Position numbers and translations under genes: made by a program | Shown: in pieces, positions 54,771 to 63,093 of the stretch | Layout of the letters: each line of letters starts with the position of its first letter | Numbering within the stretch: the stretch's first letter is position 1 | Notes under the pieces: model-generated | What the model was told of the DNA's origin: nothing | The model's database searches: none | The model's input: the letters and a program-made list of their open reading frames with translations, nothing else | From: Bin87 sp965220095 | Lineage (GTDB): Bacteria; Chloroflexota; Dehalococcoidia; Lucifugimonadales; UBA3495 | Direction: 5' to 3' | Assembly (NCBI GenBank): GCA_965220095.1 | Contig: OZ244805.1 | Span: forward strand, 372,001 to 436,000 | DNA: 64,000 nucleotides

Positions 54771-55741
54771 GAGCCTATCCTAATAACTGATTGAAGATTG
54801 CAGGGGCGTTGCGGGAAGGAAAGCGGGGGTTGCGTCTAGACTGGGGCAATGACCAAAGCGAAAGATACCAAGCCGCCACGTCCGAAGCGTGCTGGCCCAG
54901 CCACCAAGACCAATCCCACCACCGGCGCGTTCCAGATCTCCGACGAGCTCTGGGAGGTGCTGGCGCCCCTGATCCCCGAGCATGTGAACACCCACCGGTT
55001 CGGCGGCGGCCGGCCCCGGGTTCCCGACCGCACCTGCGCCAATGGCATCTTCTACGTGCTGCGCACCGGCTGCCAGTGGAAAGCCCTGGACGCCACGGGC
55101 ATCTGTTCCGGGTCCACCGCCCACCTGCGCTTTCAGGAATGGGTTGCCGCTGGAGTGTTCCTGGAGCTGTGGCGGGTGGGACTGGAACGCTATGACGAAC
55201 TGAAGGGGCTGGACTGGAGTTGGCTGAGTATGGACGGCGCCATGACCAAATCGCCCTTGGGCGGGGAAAAAAACCGGCCCCAATCCCACTGACCGCGGCA
55301 AATGCGGGGTCAAGCGTAGCCTGTTGACCGAAGCCCAGGGCATTCCGGTGGGTCTGGCGGTGGACGGGGCCAACCGTCATGACATGAAGCTGGTGCGGGC
55401 CACGGTGGACAGCCTGCCCGTGCCGCGACCGGCGCCCAGTCCAGACCAACCCCAGGGTATGTGCCTGGATAAAGGCTACGACTTTGACGAGGTGCGACGC
55501 ACGTTGGACGAGTTTGGCTTCACCGCTCACATCCGCAGCCGGGGCGAGGAGGCCAAGGCCATCAAAAGAGCAGCTGGATTCAAAGCCCGGCGCTGGGTCG
55601 TGGAACGCTCGCACAGCTGGCTGAACCGCTTCCGGCGCATCCTGGTCCGCTGGGACAAGTCCCCTGAGAACTACATCGCCTTTCTTCATTTCGCCTGCGC
55701 CCTCACCGCCCTCAGAGCTGCTGGGTTATTAGGATAGGCTC
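54771..55741 (+). mobile_element. IS5-family element (971 bp)
   Basis: Perfect terminal inverted repeats GAGCCTATCCTAATAAC / GTTATTAGGATAGGCTC. TTA at 54768-54770 and 55742-55744, a 3-bp T-N-A target duplication. Confidence 0.92.
54849..55737 (+). CDS. IS5-family transposase in two frames joined at A7
   Basis: First frame 54849-55292: N-terminal domain (FQISDELWEVLAPLIPEH..NGIFYVLRTGCQWKAL) and first Asp (SMDGAMTKSPLGGEK). Second frame to 55737: IPVGLAVDGANRHDMKLV, second Asp (LDKGYDFDEV), Glu (WVVERSHSWLNRFRR). They join through 'GGEKTGPNPTDRGKCGVKRSLLTE' if one A is lost from the seven-A run at 55267-55274, consistent with transcriptional slippage or +1 frameshifting as used by this IS group. 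Perfect ends and TSD suggest a recent, possibly active insertion. Confidence 0.86.
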
Positions 55742-55846
55742 TTACTCCGGCCCTCTCACGGGGGAGAGGGAGTTTAGCTACTTTGGAATTGCGCGCCGGC
55801 CGACGGCAGGGCAAACGCATTCTAACTTTAGGTGGCCTGATAAATC

Positions 55847-55939
55847 GTCATTCCCGCGAAAGCGGGGATCCATACAGATTGCTTCCAGGCAGTTGACGTA
55901 CAACCAAGCCACTTGGATTCCCGCTTTCGCGGGAATGAC
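55847..55939. repeat. MITE-like repeat with 26-bp inverted ends (93 bp)
   Basis: Left arm GTCATTCCCGCGAAAGCGGG and right arm CCCGCTTTCGCGGGAATGAC, extending to 26 bp with one mismatch. Each arm is itself palindromic (CCCGCGAAAGCGGG). Lies in a 350-bp gap between the IS5 and the next gene. Confidence 0.8.
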
Positions 55940-56098
55940 AGGCACCTCAAAAACTGATTCAATTAGAATGCGGTTGCCCTGCGGCCGACGGCAGTTCAAT
56001 TGACGGGTCGACAAGCAGCGTGTTAGTCTGGCGGTACAAATCACGCAGGGAACCGGTCAACGTGTTCCCGTAACGAAAAGCCATCAGGAGCATGGAAT

Positions 56099-56482
56099 AT
56101 GAACGTTACCAGTCTGGCTATCGAAAAGCTCAAGGAAGTGATGGAGGGTGAGGACGAAAACGGTTCCGCCCTGCGCGTAGTGGCGATGCCGGCCGGCCAG
56201 GGTTTGCAATATATGCTGACCATGGAGAAAGAGCACCAGGCTGACGACACGGTTCTCCGCATGAACGGCGTCGAGTTCCTGCTGGACTCCGACAGCGCGC
56301 CGTTCCTTGAAGAAGCCACGATCGACTACGTTGAAGAGTTCGGTGGTCGGGTTGGGTTTGTCATCAACAACCCGATGTATTCCGGCGGCGGTTGCGGCAG
56401 CGGTAGTTGTGGGTGTGGCAGCGGCGGCGGCGGGTGTGGATGTGGCAGTGGTGGCGGCGGTTGCGGCTGCGGCGGCCACTAG
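56099..56482 (+). CDS. HesB/IscA-like protein with Cys/Gly-rich tail
   Basis: 127 aa. Residues 1-95 follow the A-type carrier fold: 'VTSLAIEKLKEVMEGEDENGSALRVVAMP', 'MNGVEFLLDSDSAPFLEEATIDYVEEFGGRVGFVINNP'. The usual single Cys near residue 40 is missing (AGQGLQYML where GGCSGM is expected). The family's C-terminal CxC has expanded into a ~30-residue tail of Gly, Cys and Ser (GGGCGSGSCGCG.., eight Cys, final His). It could bind a cluster or metal through the tail alone. ATG 56099 has AGGAG 9 bp upstream. Not next to the erpA-ygfZ pair (51.4 kb). Confidence 0.8.
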   Translation: MNVTSLAIEKLKEVMEGEDENGSALRVVAMPAGQGLQYMLTMEKEHQADDTVLRMNGVEFLLDSDSAPFLEEATIDYVEEFGGRVGFVINNPMYSGGGCGSGSCGCGSGGGGCGCGSGGGGCGCGGH

Positions 56483-56715
56483 AAACTAACCGGGCCCCGC
56501 TTCGTCCCGGCGGCTGAAGCCGTCTGGATGGCATTTGTAAAGGTCGGCTCGTCCGAGACGGGCCGGCCGTGAATTGTGTCTACCGCCACGCTGCGCCGGT
56601 AGCGGGTATCGCCGGCCTGTGGAGACGCCGGTCTGCGTGTGGAGAGGGTAGCGGCGGTAAAGCCGGCTCCGCTGACGTCGGAGCTCTGGTGTCGCAACTC
56701 GACGGGAGTTGACCA

Positions 56716-57537
56716 ATGAATTTCTGGGGACGGACGTCCGCGCGGCGTCAGCTGAAACGGTTGCAAACCGACGTGGTTCGGTGGAACGAATGGCGGGCGA
56801 TGAAAGACTCGTCGGGTCTATCCTTCAAGCACTCCCAATTGCAGGGCACGAACCTCATCTGGAGCAATCTGGACAACCTGGATTTCAGCGGATCTGACTT
56901 CAGCAACGCCGACCTGCGCGGCGCCGACCTGCATATGTGCGACCTGACCGGCGCGAACTTCCAGAATGCCGACCTGCGCGGCGCTAACTTGCAGGGCGCC
57001 ACCATCCGCGAATGCAACATGGCCCGTGCCCAGCTTCAGTGCGCCAACCTGGCCAGGGCCGACATGAACCAGATCAATCTGCGGGGCGCGGACCTGGGGC
57101 AGGCGGTGCTGCGAGGGACCTACTGCTATTTCTCGGATTTCTCACAGGCGAACTTGGCCTGGGCCGATATTCAGCACGCCAACCTGTCGAATTCCACCTT
57201 CTACAAAACGATCCTGGACGAAGCGAACCTGGCTCACTCCAACTTGTCCAACGCCAATTTCAACCAGACCCGGTTGAACAAAACCGAATTCAGGGAAGCA
57301 ACGGTCAATGACACCATATTTGCGGCCCTGGACCTGGGCGGAGCGTACAATCTTTCCACCGTGATTCACGAGCCGCAGTCTGCTCTGAGCATTGGTACGG
57401 ATACGCTGCTTATTACCCTGCGCAACAGCGGCGGCCAGTTTAGCGCTGAACAGGAAGCCTTCTTCTCCAAAGGAGGCGTGGCGCCGGAAGTGCTGAACAC
57501 CGTGCGCCACTCGACCGGTTCCATTGGCGCCGCATAG
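56716..57537 (+). CDS. Pentapeptide-repeat protein
   Basis: 273 aa. From residue ~40 to ~205 the pattern A(N/D)Lxx repeats: 'NLDFSGSDFSNADLRGADLHMCDLTGANFQNADLRGANLQGA', 'CANLARADMNQINLRGADLGQAVL', 'ANLSNSTFYKTILDEANLAHSNLSNANF'. Such repeats build a right-handed quadrilateral beta-helix. A basic, Trp-containing N-terminus (RRQLKRLQTDVVRWNEW) precedes it, and a ~60-residue non-repeat C-terminus follows. Some relatives mimic DNA and shield gyrase, but no specific evidence for this is present. ATG 56716 after GACGGGAG. Confidence 0.9.
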   Translation: MNFWGRTSARRQLKRLQTDVVRWNEWRAMKDSSGLSFKHSQLQGTNLIWSNLDNLDFSGSDFSNADLRGADLHMCDLTGANFQNADLRGANLQGATIRECNMARAQLQCANLARADMNQINLRGADLGQAVLRGTYCYFSDFSQANLAWADIQHANLSNSTFYKTILDEANLAHSNLSNANFNQTRLNKTEFREATVNDTIFAALDLGGAYNLSTVIHEPQSALSIGTDTLLITLRNSGGQFSAEQEAFFSKGGVAPEVLNTVRHSTGSIGAA

Positions 57538-57715
57538 CGGTTTTTTCGCCGGCCGGCCTTCGCCGCCTGGCCGTCGCCAACCCCGGTAAGCCCCTGGCGT
57601 CGCGTGGCGGCGTCATCCCGCAGCCGCCCCCGCAAGGCTTCGTGGCGGTGATAAGATGGGGCGGGTCTGCGCCACTGCATCCCGAACCGTCTCACATCGA
57701 GGAGCGCATCGCATC

Positions 57716-59452
57716 ATGTCAGCAACACCCCACGGCATTCGATATTCCGCCCATCGCCCGGTGGTGATGGGTCGCAACGGCATGGTCTGCGCCGGCCAGC
57801 CCCTGGCGGCCCAGGCCGGCGTCACCATCTTGCAGCAGGGTGGCAACGCGGTTGACGCCGCCATCGCCACGGCCGCCGCTCTGGGCGTTGTCGAGCCGCT
57901 CATGTCCGGCATCGGAGGCGATGGGTTCATCATGGCCTACCTGGCCGGCGAGGACCGCCTGCGGGTCAGCAACGGCACCGGCGCCGCGCCCTACGCCGCC
58001 ACGCTGGAACGCTACCGGGACGGCATCCCCATGAAGGGCATCCTGAGCGTGTCGGCGCCGGGGCTGCTGAACGCCTGGCTTGACACCCACGAAGCCCACG
58101 GCAGGTTGCCCCTTTCCGATGTGTTGGCGCCGGCCATCGCCTTGGCCAGCGACGGGTTCCCGGTTACGCATTACCTGGCGGCGGCTATTGCCAGCGACCC
58201 GCTGCTCTGCGAGTTTCCCACCAGCCGGGCGATTTACACCCGCGACGGCTCGGGAACGCCGCTTCAGGTGGGAGACATCCTGCGTAACCCCGACTTGGCC
58301 CGCACCCTTTCCACCATCGCCGCCGAGGGTCGCGATGTCTTCTACCGGGGTTCCATCGGTGAGGCTATCGTGCGGTTCAGCGAGGAACAGGGCGGGCTGC
58401 TCACCATGAACGACCTGGACGATTGCCACGCCCGGTGGCAGGAACCAATCGCCGCCCGGTATCGCGGCTACACCGTCTACGAGGCTCCGCCCAACTCAAG
58501 CGGACACATCCTGCTCCAGGAGCTGAACATCATTGACGGCCACGACATCGCCGCCCTGGGCTTCGGCTCAGCGGAGTCCATCCATCTGATGGTGGAAGCC
58601 AAGAAGCTGGCTTTCGCCGACCGGGAGGCCTACGTCGCCGACCCGGATTACGTCGATGTGCCGCTGGAGGGTATGCTCTCCCGGGAATACGCCCGGGAGA
58701 GAGCCGCCAGCATCGACCCGCAGCGCGCCGGCAGCAACGTGGCCGCCGGCGATCCCTGGCGTCACCAGGCGGCGCCCCGGAGGGCCGTGGCCTCTGGAGC
58801 CGGCCGACGCGGCCCCCGCACCGAACAGGAGGACACCACCTGCTTCGTAGTCGCCGACCGCGACGGCAACGCCGTCTGCCAGCTCCAGAGCATCCAGAGC
58901 GGTTGGGGCTCGTCCCTGGTCGCCGGCGATACGGGCATACTGCTCAACAACCGCATGACCTACTGGCACCTGGACCCCGAACATGTGGATTGCCTGCAAC
59001 CGGGCAAGCGGGTCCGGCACACGATGAACCCGGTTATGGTGTTCCGGGAAACGCCGGCGTCGGGCAACGGACACGGCGCCGGTCGTCAGCTGGTATTTGC
59101 CCTGGGTACGCCCGGCGCAGACTGTCAGGTGCAGAGCAACATGCAGGTCATCACGAACCTGATCGACCACGGCATGACCCTGCAGGAAGCGGTGGAAGCC
59201 CCGCGCTGGAAGGACGTTCAGGACGGAACGGAATCGACGCTCCCCCACAGCGCGGATAATCGGTTGCTCATGGAGGGGCGGTTCGACGTCGGCGTTGTGC
59301 GCCGTCTCCGCAGCATGGGCCACCCGGTGTACGTGCTGGGCGAGTGGGACGGCGTAACCGGACGGGAGATGGTCTTGCACATCGACCCCGATACCGGCGC
59401 CATCCACGGGGCCGCCGACCCCCGCTACGACGGCTACGCCATTGGGTACTAG
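57716..59452 (+). CDS. ggt: Gamma-glutamyltransferase family protein
   Basis: 578 aa Ntn-hydrolase. 'MVCAGQPLAAQAGVTILQQGGNAVDAAIATAAALGVVEPLMSGIGGDGF' is the standard N-terminus. The autoprocessing nucleophile Thr lies in 'EQEDTTCFVVADRDGNAV' (residue ~378), followed by 'GSSLVAGDTGILLNNRM' and 'QVQSNMQVITNLIDHGMTLQEAVEAPRW'. Similar proteins include glutaryl-7-ACA-type acylases, so the glutathione substrate is not certain. No signal peptide at the chosen start (ATG 57716, GAGGAG upstream), suggesting a cytoplasmic member. Confidence 0.92.
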   Translation: MSATPHGIRYSAHRPVVMGRNGMVCAGQPLAAQAGVTILQQGGNAVDAAIATAAALGVVEPLMSGIGGDGFIMAYLAGEDRLRVSNGTGAAPYAATLERYRDGIPMKGILSVSAPGLLNAWLDTHEAHGRLPLSDVLAPAIALASDGFPVTHYLAAAIASDPLLCEFPTSRAIYTRDGSGTPLQVGDILRNPDLARTLSTIAAEGRDVFYRGSIGEAIVRFSEEQGGLLTMNDLDDCHARWQEPIAARYRGYTVYEAPPNSSGHILLQELNIIDGHDIAALGFGSAESIHLMVEAKKLAFADREAYVADPDYVDVPLEGMLSREYARERAASIDPQRAGSNVAAGDPWRHQAAPRRAVASGAGRRGPRTEQEDTTCFVVADRDGNAVCQLQSIQSGWGSSLVAGDTGILLNNRMTYWHLDPEHVDCLQPGKRVRHTMNPVMVFRETPASGNGHGAGRQLVFALGTPGADCQVQSNMQVITNLIDHGMTLQEAVEAPRWKDVQDGTESTLPHSADNRLLMEGRFDVGVVRRLRSMGHPVYVLGEWDGVTGREMVLHIDPDTGAIHGAADPRYDGYAIGY

Positions 59453-59515
59453 TCTTGCCGTCTTCTCGCGTTGGTCCACGGCGGTAGTCCAGAAACCATA
59501 TTTCGGAGCAATTGT

Positions 59516-60004
59516 ATGCGCATCCCCGGGCATCGTCGCAGCCAGGAACCAGACGAGGTTGGCCAACGGGCCGGCCTGTTTGCCGAGTCGATACGCGACG
59601 GCGACATGGATCTGGCCTGGGCGATGTTGTCAAAGGAGACCCGCGGTATGCGTCTCGGCGTGTGGGCCACGCGCAACAGCATTGATATGCAGGTGGCCTA
59701 TCGGGCCGCATATGACGCCGGTCATTCCATGCGTCCCTCGCTGTTGGACGATTTCCGCACCACCGTCCTCCGGCTCTGGCCGCTGGAAGACCTGACCGAC
59801 CTGGCCGCCGCTCCCACTCGCTACGTGGACGATGTGCACGCTTTCGTGTTCCTGCCCTTCGGCGTAACCGATGAGACGGTGGTGCAGCGCAGTCGCCTGA
59901 TGTCGGGCCTGGTTATCCCGATGCTGTTGGAAGATGCGTCGTGGCAGGTGGACCTGCCGGGCTGGCGGTTCCTGGACTCCCCGGAACCGGCCGGCGATGG
60001 CTAG
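59516..60004 (+). CDS. Protein of unknown function
   Basis: 162 aa. 'AGLFAESIRDGDMDLAWAMLSKETRGMRLGVWATRNSIDMQVAYRAAYDAG' gives a helical start; the rest is mixed alpha/beta ('DDVHAFVFLPFGVTDETVVQRSRLMSGLVIPMLLEDASWQVDLPGWRFLDSPEP'). This shape recalls SnoaL/NTF2-type domains that follow a 'DGDxxxAWxxLS' helix, but that is only a suggestion. ATG 59516 chosen. The stop overlaps the next gene's start (ATGGCTAG), so the two are translationally coupled. Confidence 0.65.
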   Translation: MRIPGHRRSQEPDEVGQRAGLFAESIRDGDMDLAWAMLSKETRGMRLGVWATRNSIDMQVAYRAAYDAGHSMRPSLLDDFRTTVLRLWPLEDLTDLAAAPTRYVDDVHAFVFLPFGVTDETVVQRSRLMSGLVIPMLLEDASWQVDLPGWRFLDSPEPAGDG

Positions 60005-60377
60005 GCGCAACGCCAATACCCGCTCGCGAGGGCGCGCCGGTGTTGGCGCGGCGGACACCCGGGCAACCCGCCGAACACCCACCGACTCACGCGCCAAAGT
60101 GCACGACAGCTGCGCCCTGTGCCAGCGTGCGGTGGATCGCACCACCGTGCATCACCTGGTGCCGCGGGCGAGGGGCGGCAACCACGGCCCTACCGCGGGG
60201 TTGTGTCCCACGTGCCACCGGCAGCTGCACGCCATGTTCTCGGTAGCGACCCTAGCGGAGGAATTGCACAGCATCGAGTTACTGCGGGCCAACCCCCGGG
60301 TGGCCGGGTTCCTGCGCTGGATGCGAAAGCAGCGGGGCGCATCGTTCTCGGTGCGGCGCGCCCGGAGTCGGGAATGA
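59997..60377 (+). CDS. HNH-type nuclease-like small protein
   Basis: 126 aa. A basic N-terminal tail (ARRNANTRSRGRAG) precedes a compact zinc-finger HNH-like motif: CALCQRAVDRTTVHHLVPRARGGNHGPTAGLCPTCHRQLHAMF (CxxC, HH, N-H, CxxCH). The His pair and second Cys pair match the beta-beta-alpha-metal fold. Such small proteins occur as housekeeping HNH proteins as well as defence nucleases; the substrate is unknown. Starts at ATG 59997 inside the end of the previous gene. Confidence 0.82.
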   Translation: MARRNANTRSRGRAGVGAADTRATRRTPTDSRAKVHDSCALCQRAVDRTTVHHLVPRARGGNHGPTAGLCPTCHRQLHAMFSVATLAEELHSIELLRANPRVAGFLRWMRKQRGASFSVRRARSRE

Positions 60378-60413
60378 CCATCCACTGTGAGGTCATGCTA
60401 TCATTCAAATGCT

Positions 60414-60911
60414 ATGACTAACCCATCCTTTTCTCCTCAGCAGGTAACTGAAGCCATCCGCGCCGGCTTGCGGGAAGGACGGCAGAGCTTTGATCTCTCC
60501 GCTACCGAGTCGGAGCAAAGAGCCGCCGTTTATCGAAGCAACCTGGCACACTACCGAGAGCACGTGCAGAAGAGCCTTGCCGAGGCCGACTACCTTCAGG
60601 CTGCCGAAAAGTCCTGGGGCGCTTATACACAGGTCATCAAAGCCATCGGCGCTGATCACCACATAAGCATTACCCACCATGCCAGCATCATCGGCGTGGC
60701 GGGCCATCTGGCGTTTTTGGTAGCACAATCCGATAAGAACTCTGGTTCCGCCCTGAACGTTGGTTTAGCAATCGCGCGTTCAATGCACACTCACTTCTAC
60801 GAAAATGACTTGCCTGACGAATCCGTAGTAGCCAGCGCCGAAACCGTCGTCGCCGCCATTGACTTGCTCCACGAATTGTTTCCGACGAACGGCTCGGACC
60901 CGGATGCGTAG
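60414..60911 (+). CDS. PaREP1/HEPN-like small protein with N-terminal extension
   Basis: 165 aa. An extra ~50 residues (SPQQVTEAIRAGLREGRQSFDLSATESEQRAAVYRS) precede the common block 'LAEADYLQAAEKSWGAYTQVIKAIGADH' and 'LAIARSMHTHFYENDLPDESV', homologous to 7241-7594 and 50902-51252. ATG 60414. TATCAT at 60399-60404 could be a -10 box giving a very short leader. The next gene starts 17 bp after the stop. Confidence 0.78.
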   Translation: MTNPSFSPQQVTEAIRAGLREGRQSFDLSATESEQRAAVYRSNLAHYREHVQKSLAEADYLQAAEKSWGAYTQVIKAIGADHHISITHHASIIGVAGHLAFLVAQSDKNSGSALNVGLAIARSMHTHFYENDLPDESVVASAETVVAAIDLLHELFPTNGSDPDA

Positions 60912-60928
60912 AACCGTACACAATTGGG

Positions 60929-62122
60929 ATGACCGAAACCGCTGACGTGGTTATCATCGGGGGTGGCGTGATGGGTTGCAGCATCGCCTGCAACCTGGCG
61001 CTGACGGCGGGCCAGCATGGGTTGCGCCGCATCGTGCTGCTGGAACGCGACACACTGGGCAGCGGCTCCACCGGACGCAGCAGCGCCGCCATCAGGATGC
61101 ACTATTCCACCGCTGTCAACGCGGAAATGGCCTGGCGCAGCCTGCAAATCTACCGCAACTTCGCTGACATCATCGGCGGCGAGTGCGGCTATACCCGCAC
61201 CGGGTACCTGGTATTCGCCGGCGCAGACGACGTCGCATCGTTCCGCAACAACGTCGCGATGCAACAATCCGTTGGCATCATCACCGACATTATCCGCGCC
61301 GCCGATGCCGCCGAGCTGGCTCCCGGATTTGCGGTCGATGACGCCGCCGGCATCGCCTACGAACCCTATTCCGGCCACGCCGACGCCTCGGGCACTGCCT
61401 ACGCCTACGCCACCCGCGCCCGCGCTGAGGGGGCGGACATCCGCCTGCAATCTCCGGTCTCGGCTATCGAAACCAGCGGCGACGGCAGCCGGGTAGAGGC
61501 GGTGCGCACCGCCTCCGGGCAACGCATCGCCACCAGGGTCGCGGTGGCTGCCACCGGCCCCTGGACGGCCCGGTTTTTCGCCGCGCACGGAATCGACGTT
61601 CCCCTGGTGGCGACGCGCCACGAGGTGCTGCACTTCCGCCGACCCCTGGACAAAGTGCCTCATCATCCCGGCGGCGCCGACATCTCCAACCGCATCTACT
61701 TCCGCCCCGAGGGACAGGATTTGACCCTGGTGGGCAATGGCAACCACTCCGACGTCATCGACGACCCGGAAATCTACGCCCAACGGGCCAGTCCAGCGTT
61801 TATCGAGGACGTCTGGCAGCGGCTGGCGCGCCGCATTCCGGCCATGGCCGATGCCGAGCTGGCCACCGGGTACGCCGGCCTCTACACCAATACCCCCGAC
61901 TCCCATCCCATCATGGATCGGGTGGCTGGCGTGGACGGCCTGTACCTGTGCAGCGGTTTCAGCGGCCACGGCTTCAAGCTGTCGCCAATGGTGGGCGTGT
62001 TGATGGCTGAGCTCATCGCCCACGGCAGCGCTACGACCATGGACATCAGCCCGCTGCGACTCTCCCGCTTCGCCGAAGGCAACCTGAACCACGCCGGCTA
62101 CGGCTTTGATGTGTTGACGTGA
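60929..62122 (+). CDS. FAD-dependent oxidoreductase (DAO family)
   Basis: 397 aa. N-terminal dinucleotide-binding motif VVIIGGGVMGCSIACNLAL (G-x-G-x-x-G) and the Glu binding FAD ribose (VLLERDTLGSGSTGRSSAAIRMHYST). C-terminal FAD motif 'GLYTNTPDSHPIMDRVAGVDGLYLCSGFSGHGFKLSPMVGVLMAELI'. This is the sarcosine/glycine/D-amino-acid oxidase type, which oxidises secondary amines or amino acids; the exact substrate is unknown. ATG 60929. The ABC transporter gene downstream overlaps its stop (GTGA at 62119), so they are probably co-transcribed. Confidence 0.92.
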   Translation: MTETADVVIIGGGVMGCSIACNLALTAGQHGLRRIVLLERDTLGSGSTGRSSAAIRMHYSTAVNAEMAWRSLQIYRNFADIIGGECGYTRTGYLVFAGADDVASFRNNVAMQQSVGIITDIIRAADAAELAPGFAVDDAAGIAYEPYSGHADASGTAYAYATRARAEGADIRLQSPVSAIETSGDGSRVEAVRTASGQRIATRVAVAATGPWTARFFAAHGIDVPLVATRHEVLHFRRPLDKVPHHPGGADISNRIYFRPEGQDLTLVGNGNHSDVIDDPEIYAQRASPAFIEDVWQRLARRIPAMADAELATGYAGLYTNTPDSHPIMDRVAGVDGLYLCSGFSGHGFKLSPMVGVLMAELIAHGSATTMDISPLRLSRFAEGNLNHAGYGFDVLT

Positions 62123-63093
62123 GTATTGCGATGACCGATAACGCCGCCACTGTTCCCGCTGTCGCGGTGTCCGGGCTCTCCAAATACTTTGGTAGGGTGC
62201 GCGCCGTTGAGGATGTAAGTCTGGACATTCCGGCGGGCATCGTGTACGGCCTGTTAGGGCCTAACGGCTCCGGCAAAACCACGCTGCTGTCGATGCTGGC
62301 CGGGTTTTTGCGTCCCACCGCCGGCGAGGTTGCGTTGTTGGGTCGGTCCGGGCCGGCAGGTTTGCGGGAGGCGTTGAGCAACACCGGAACGCTAATTGAC
62401 CGACCAACGTTCTGGCCCTATCTGTCCTGCCGGGACAACCTGCGATGCTTGCAGGGTATCTATGGCTCGAACGGCGGCGACGCCGAGGTTGACGAGCTGC
62501 TGGATACCGTGAATCTGGACGACCAGGCGGCGCATCGCAAGTTTGCCGCCTGCTCTACCGGAATGAAGCAGCGGCTTGGAATTGCGGCCACCCTGTTGGG
62601 CAACCCCTCCCTGATTATTCTGGATGAACCCACCAACGGCCTGGACCCGGTGGGCATCATCGAAGTGCGCGAACTCATCCGCACTTTGGCGGAGTCCGGA
62701 AAGCCGGAGGACGGGAGCCGACGCACTATCATTCTGGCCAGCCACCTGCTGAACGAGGTGGAGCAGGTTTGCGACCGGGTTGGGGTAATGGTGCGGGGAC
62801 GGCTGATGTACTCCGGGCCGGTGTCCGGGATGGGCGCGCCGATGCGGGTGCTGGTGCGAACCACCGACGACGCGCGCGCCGCCGAACTGCTGGCATCGGC
62901 CGGGTGGGAAGTTGCCGGTCAGTCCGGCAGCGGTCTTGAAATACCCGCCAGCCCGGGACAGGAATGGGAAATCTCCCGGGATTTAGCCAACGCCGGGTGC
63001 TATGTGGTAGAGATGCGCGCTTTGGGCAGCTCATTGGAGGCGGGTTTTATGGAAGTTACCGCCGAACTGGAACCCGACGAGGCAAACGGATAA
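62119..63093 (+). CDS. ABC transporter ATP-binding protein
   Basis: 324 aa. Walker A GLLGPNGSGKTTLLS, signature STGMKQRLGIA (an LSGGQ variant common in ABC-2 systems), Walker B LIILDEPTNGLDP, switch His in LASHLLNEVEQV. The ~90-residue C-terminal extension after the nucleotide-binding domain is typical of ABC-2 exporters. GTG 62119 overlaps the previous stop; ATG 62131 is the alternative. The stop overlaps the permease start (TAATG). Confidence 0.93.
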   Translation: MSIAMTDNAATVPAVAVSGLSKYFGRVRAVEDVSLDIPAGIVYGLLGPNGSGKTTLLSMLAGFLRPTAGEVALLGRSGPAGLREALSNTGTLIDRPTFWPYLSCRDNLRCLQGIYGSNGGDAEVDELLDTVNLDDQAAHRKFAACSTGMKQRLGIAATLLGNPSLIILDEPTNGLDPVGIIEVRELIRTLAESGKPEDGSRRTIILASHLLNEVEQVCDRVGVMVRGRLMYSGPVSGMGAPMRVLVRTTDDARAAELLASAGWEVAGQSGSGLEIPASPGQEWEISRDLANAGCYVVEMRALGSSLEAGFMEVTAELEPDEANG

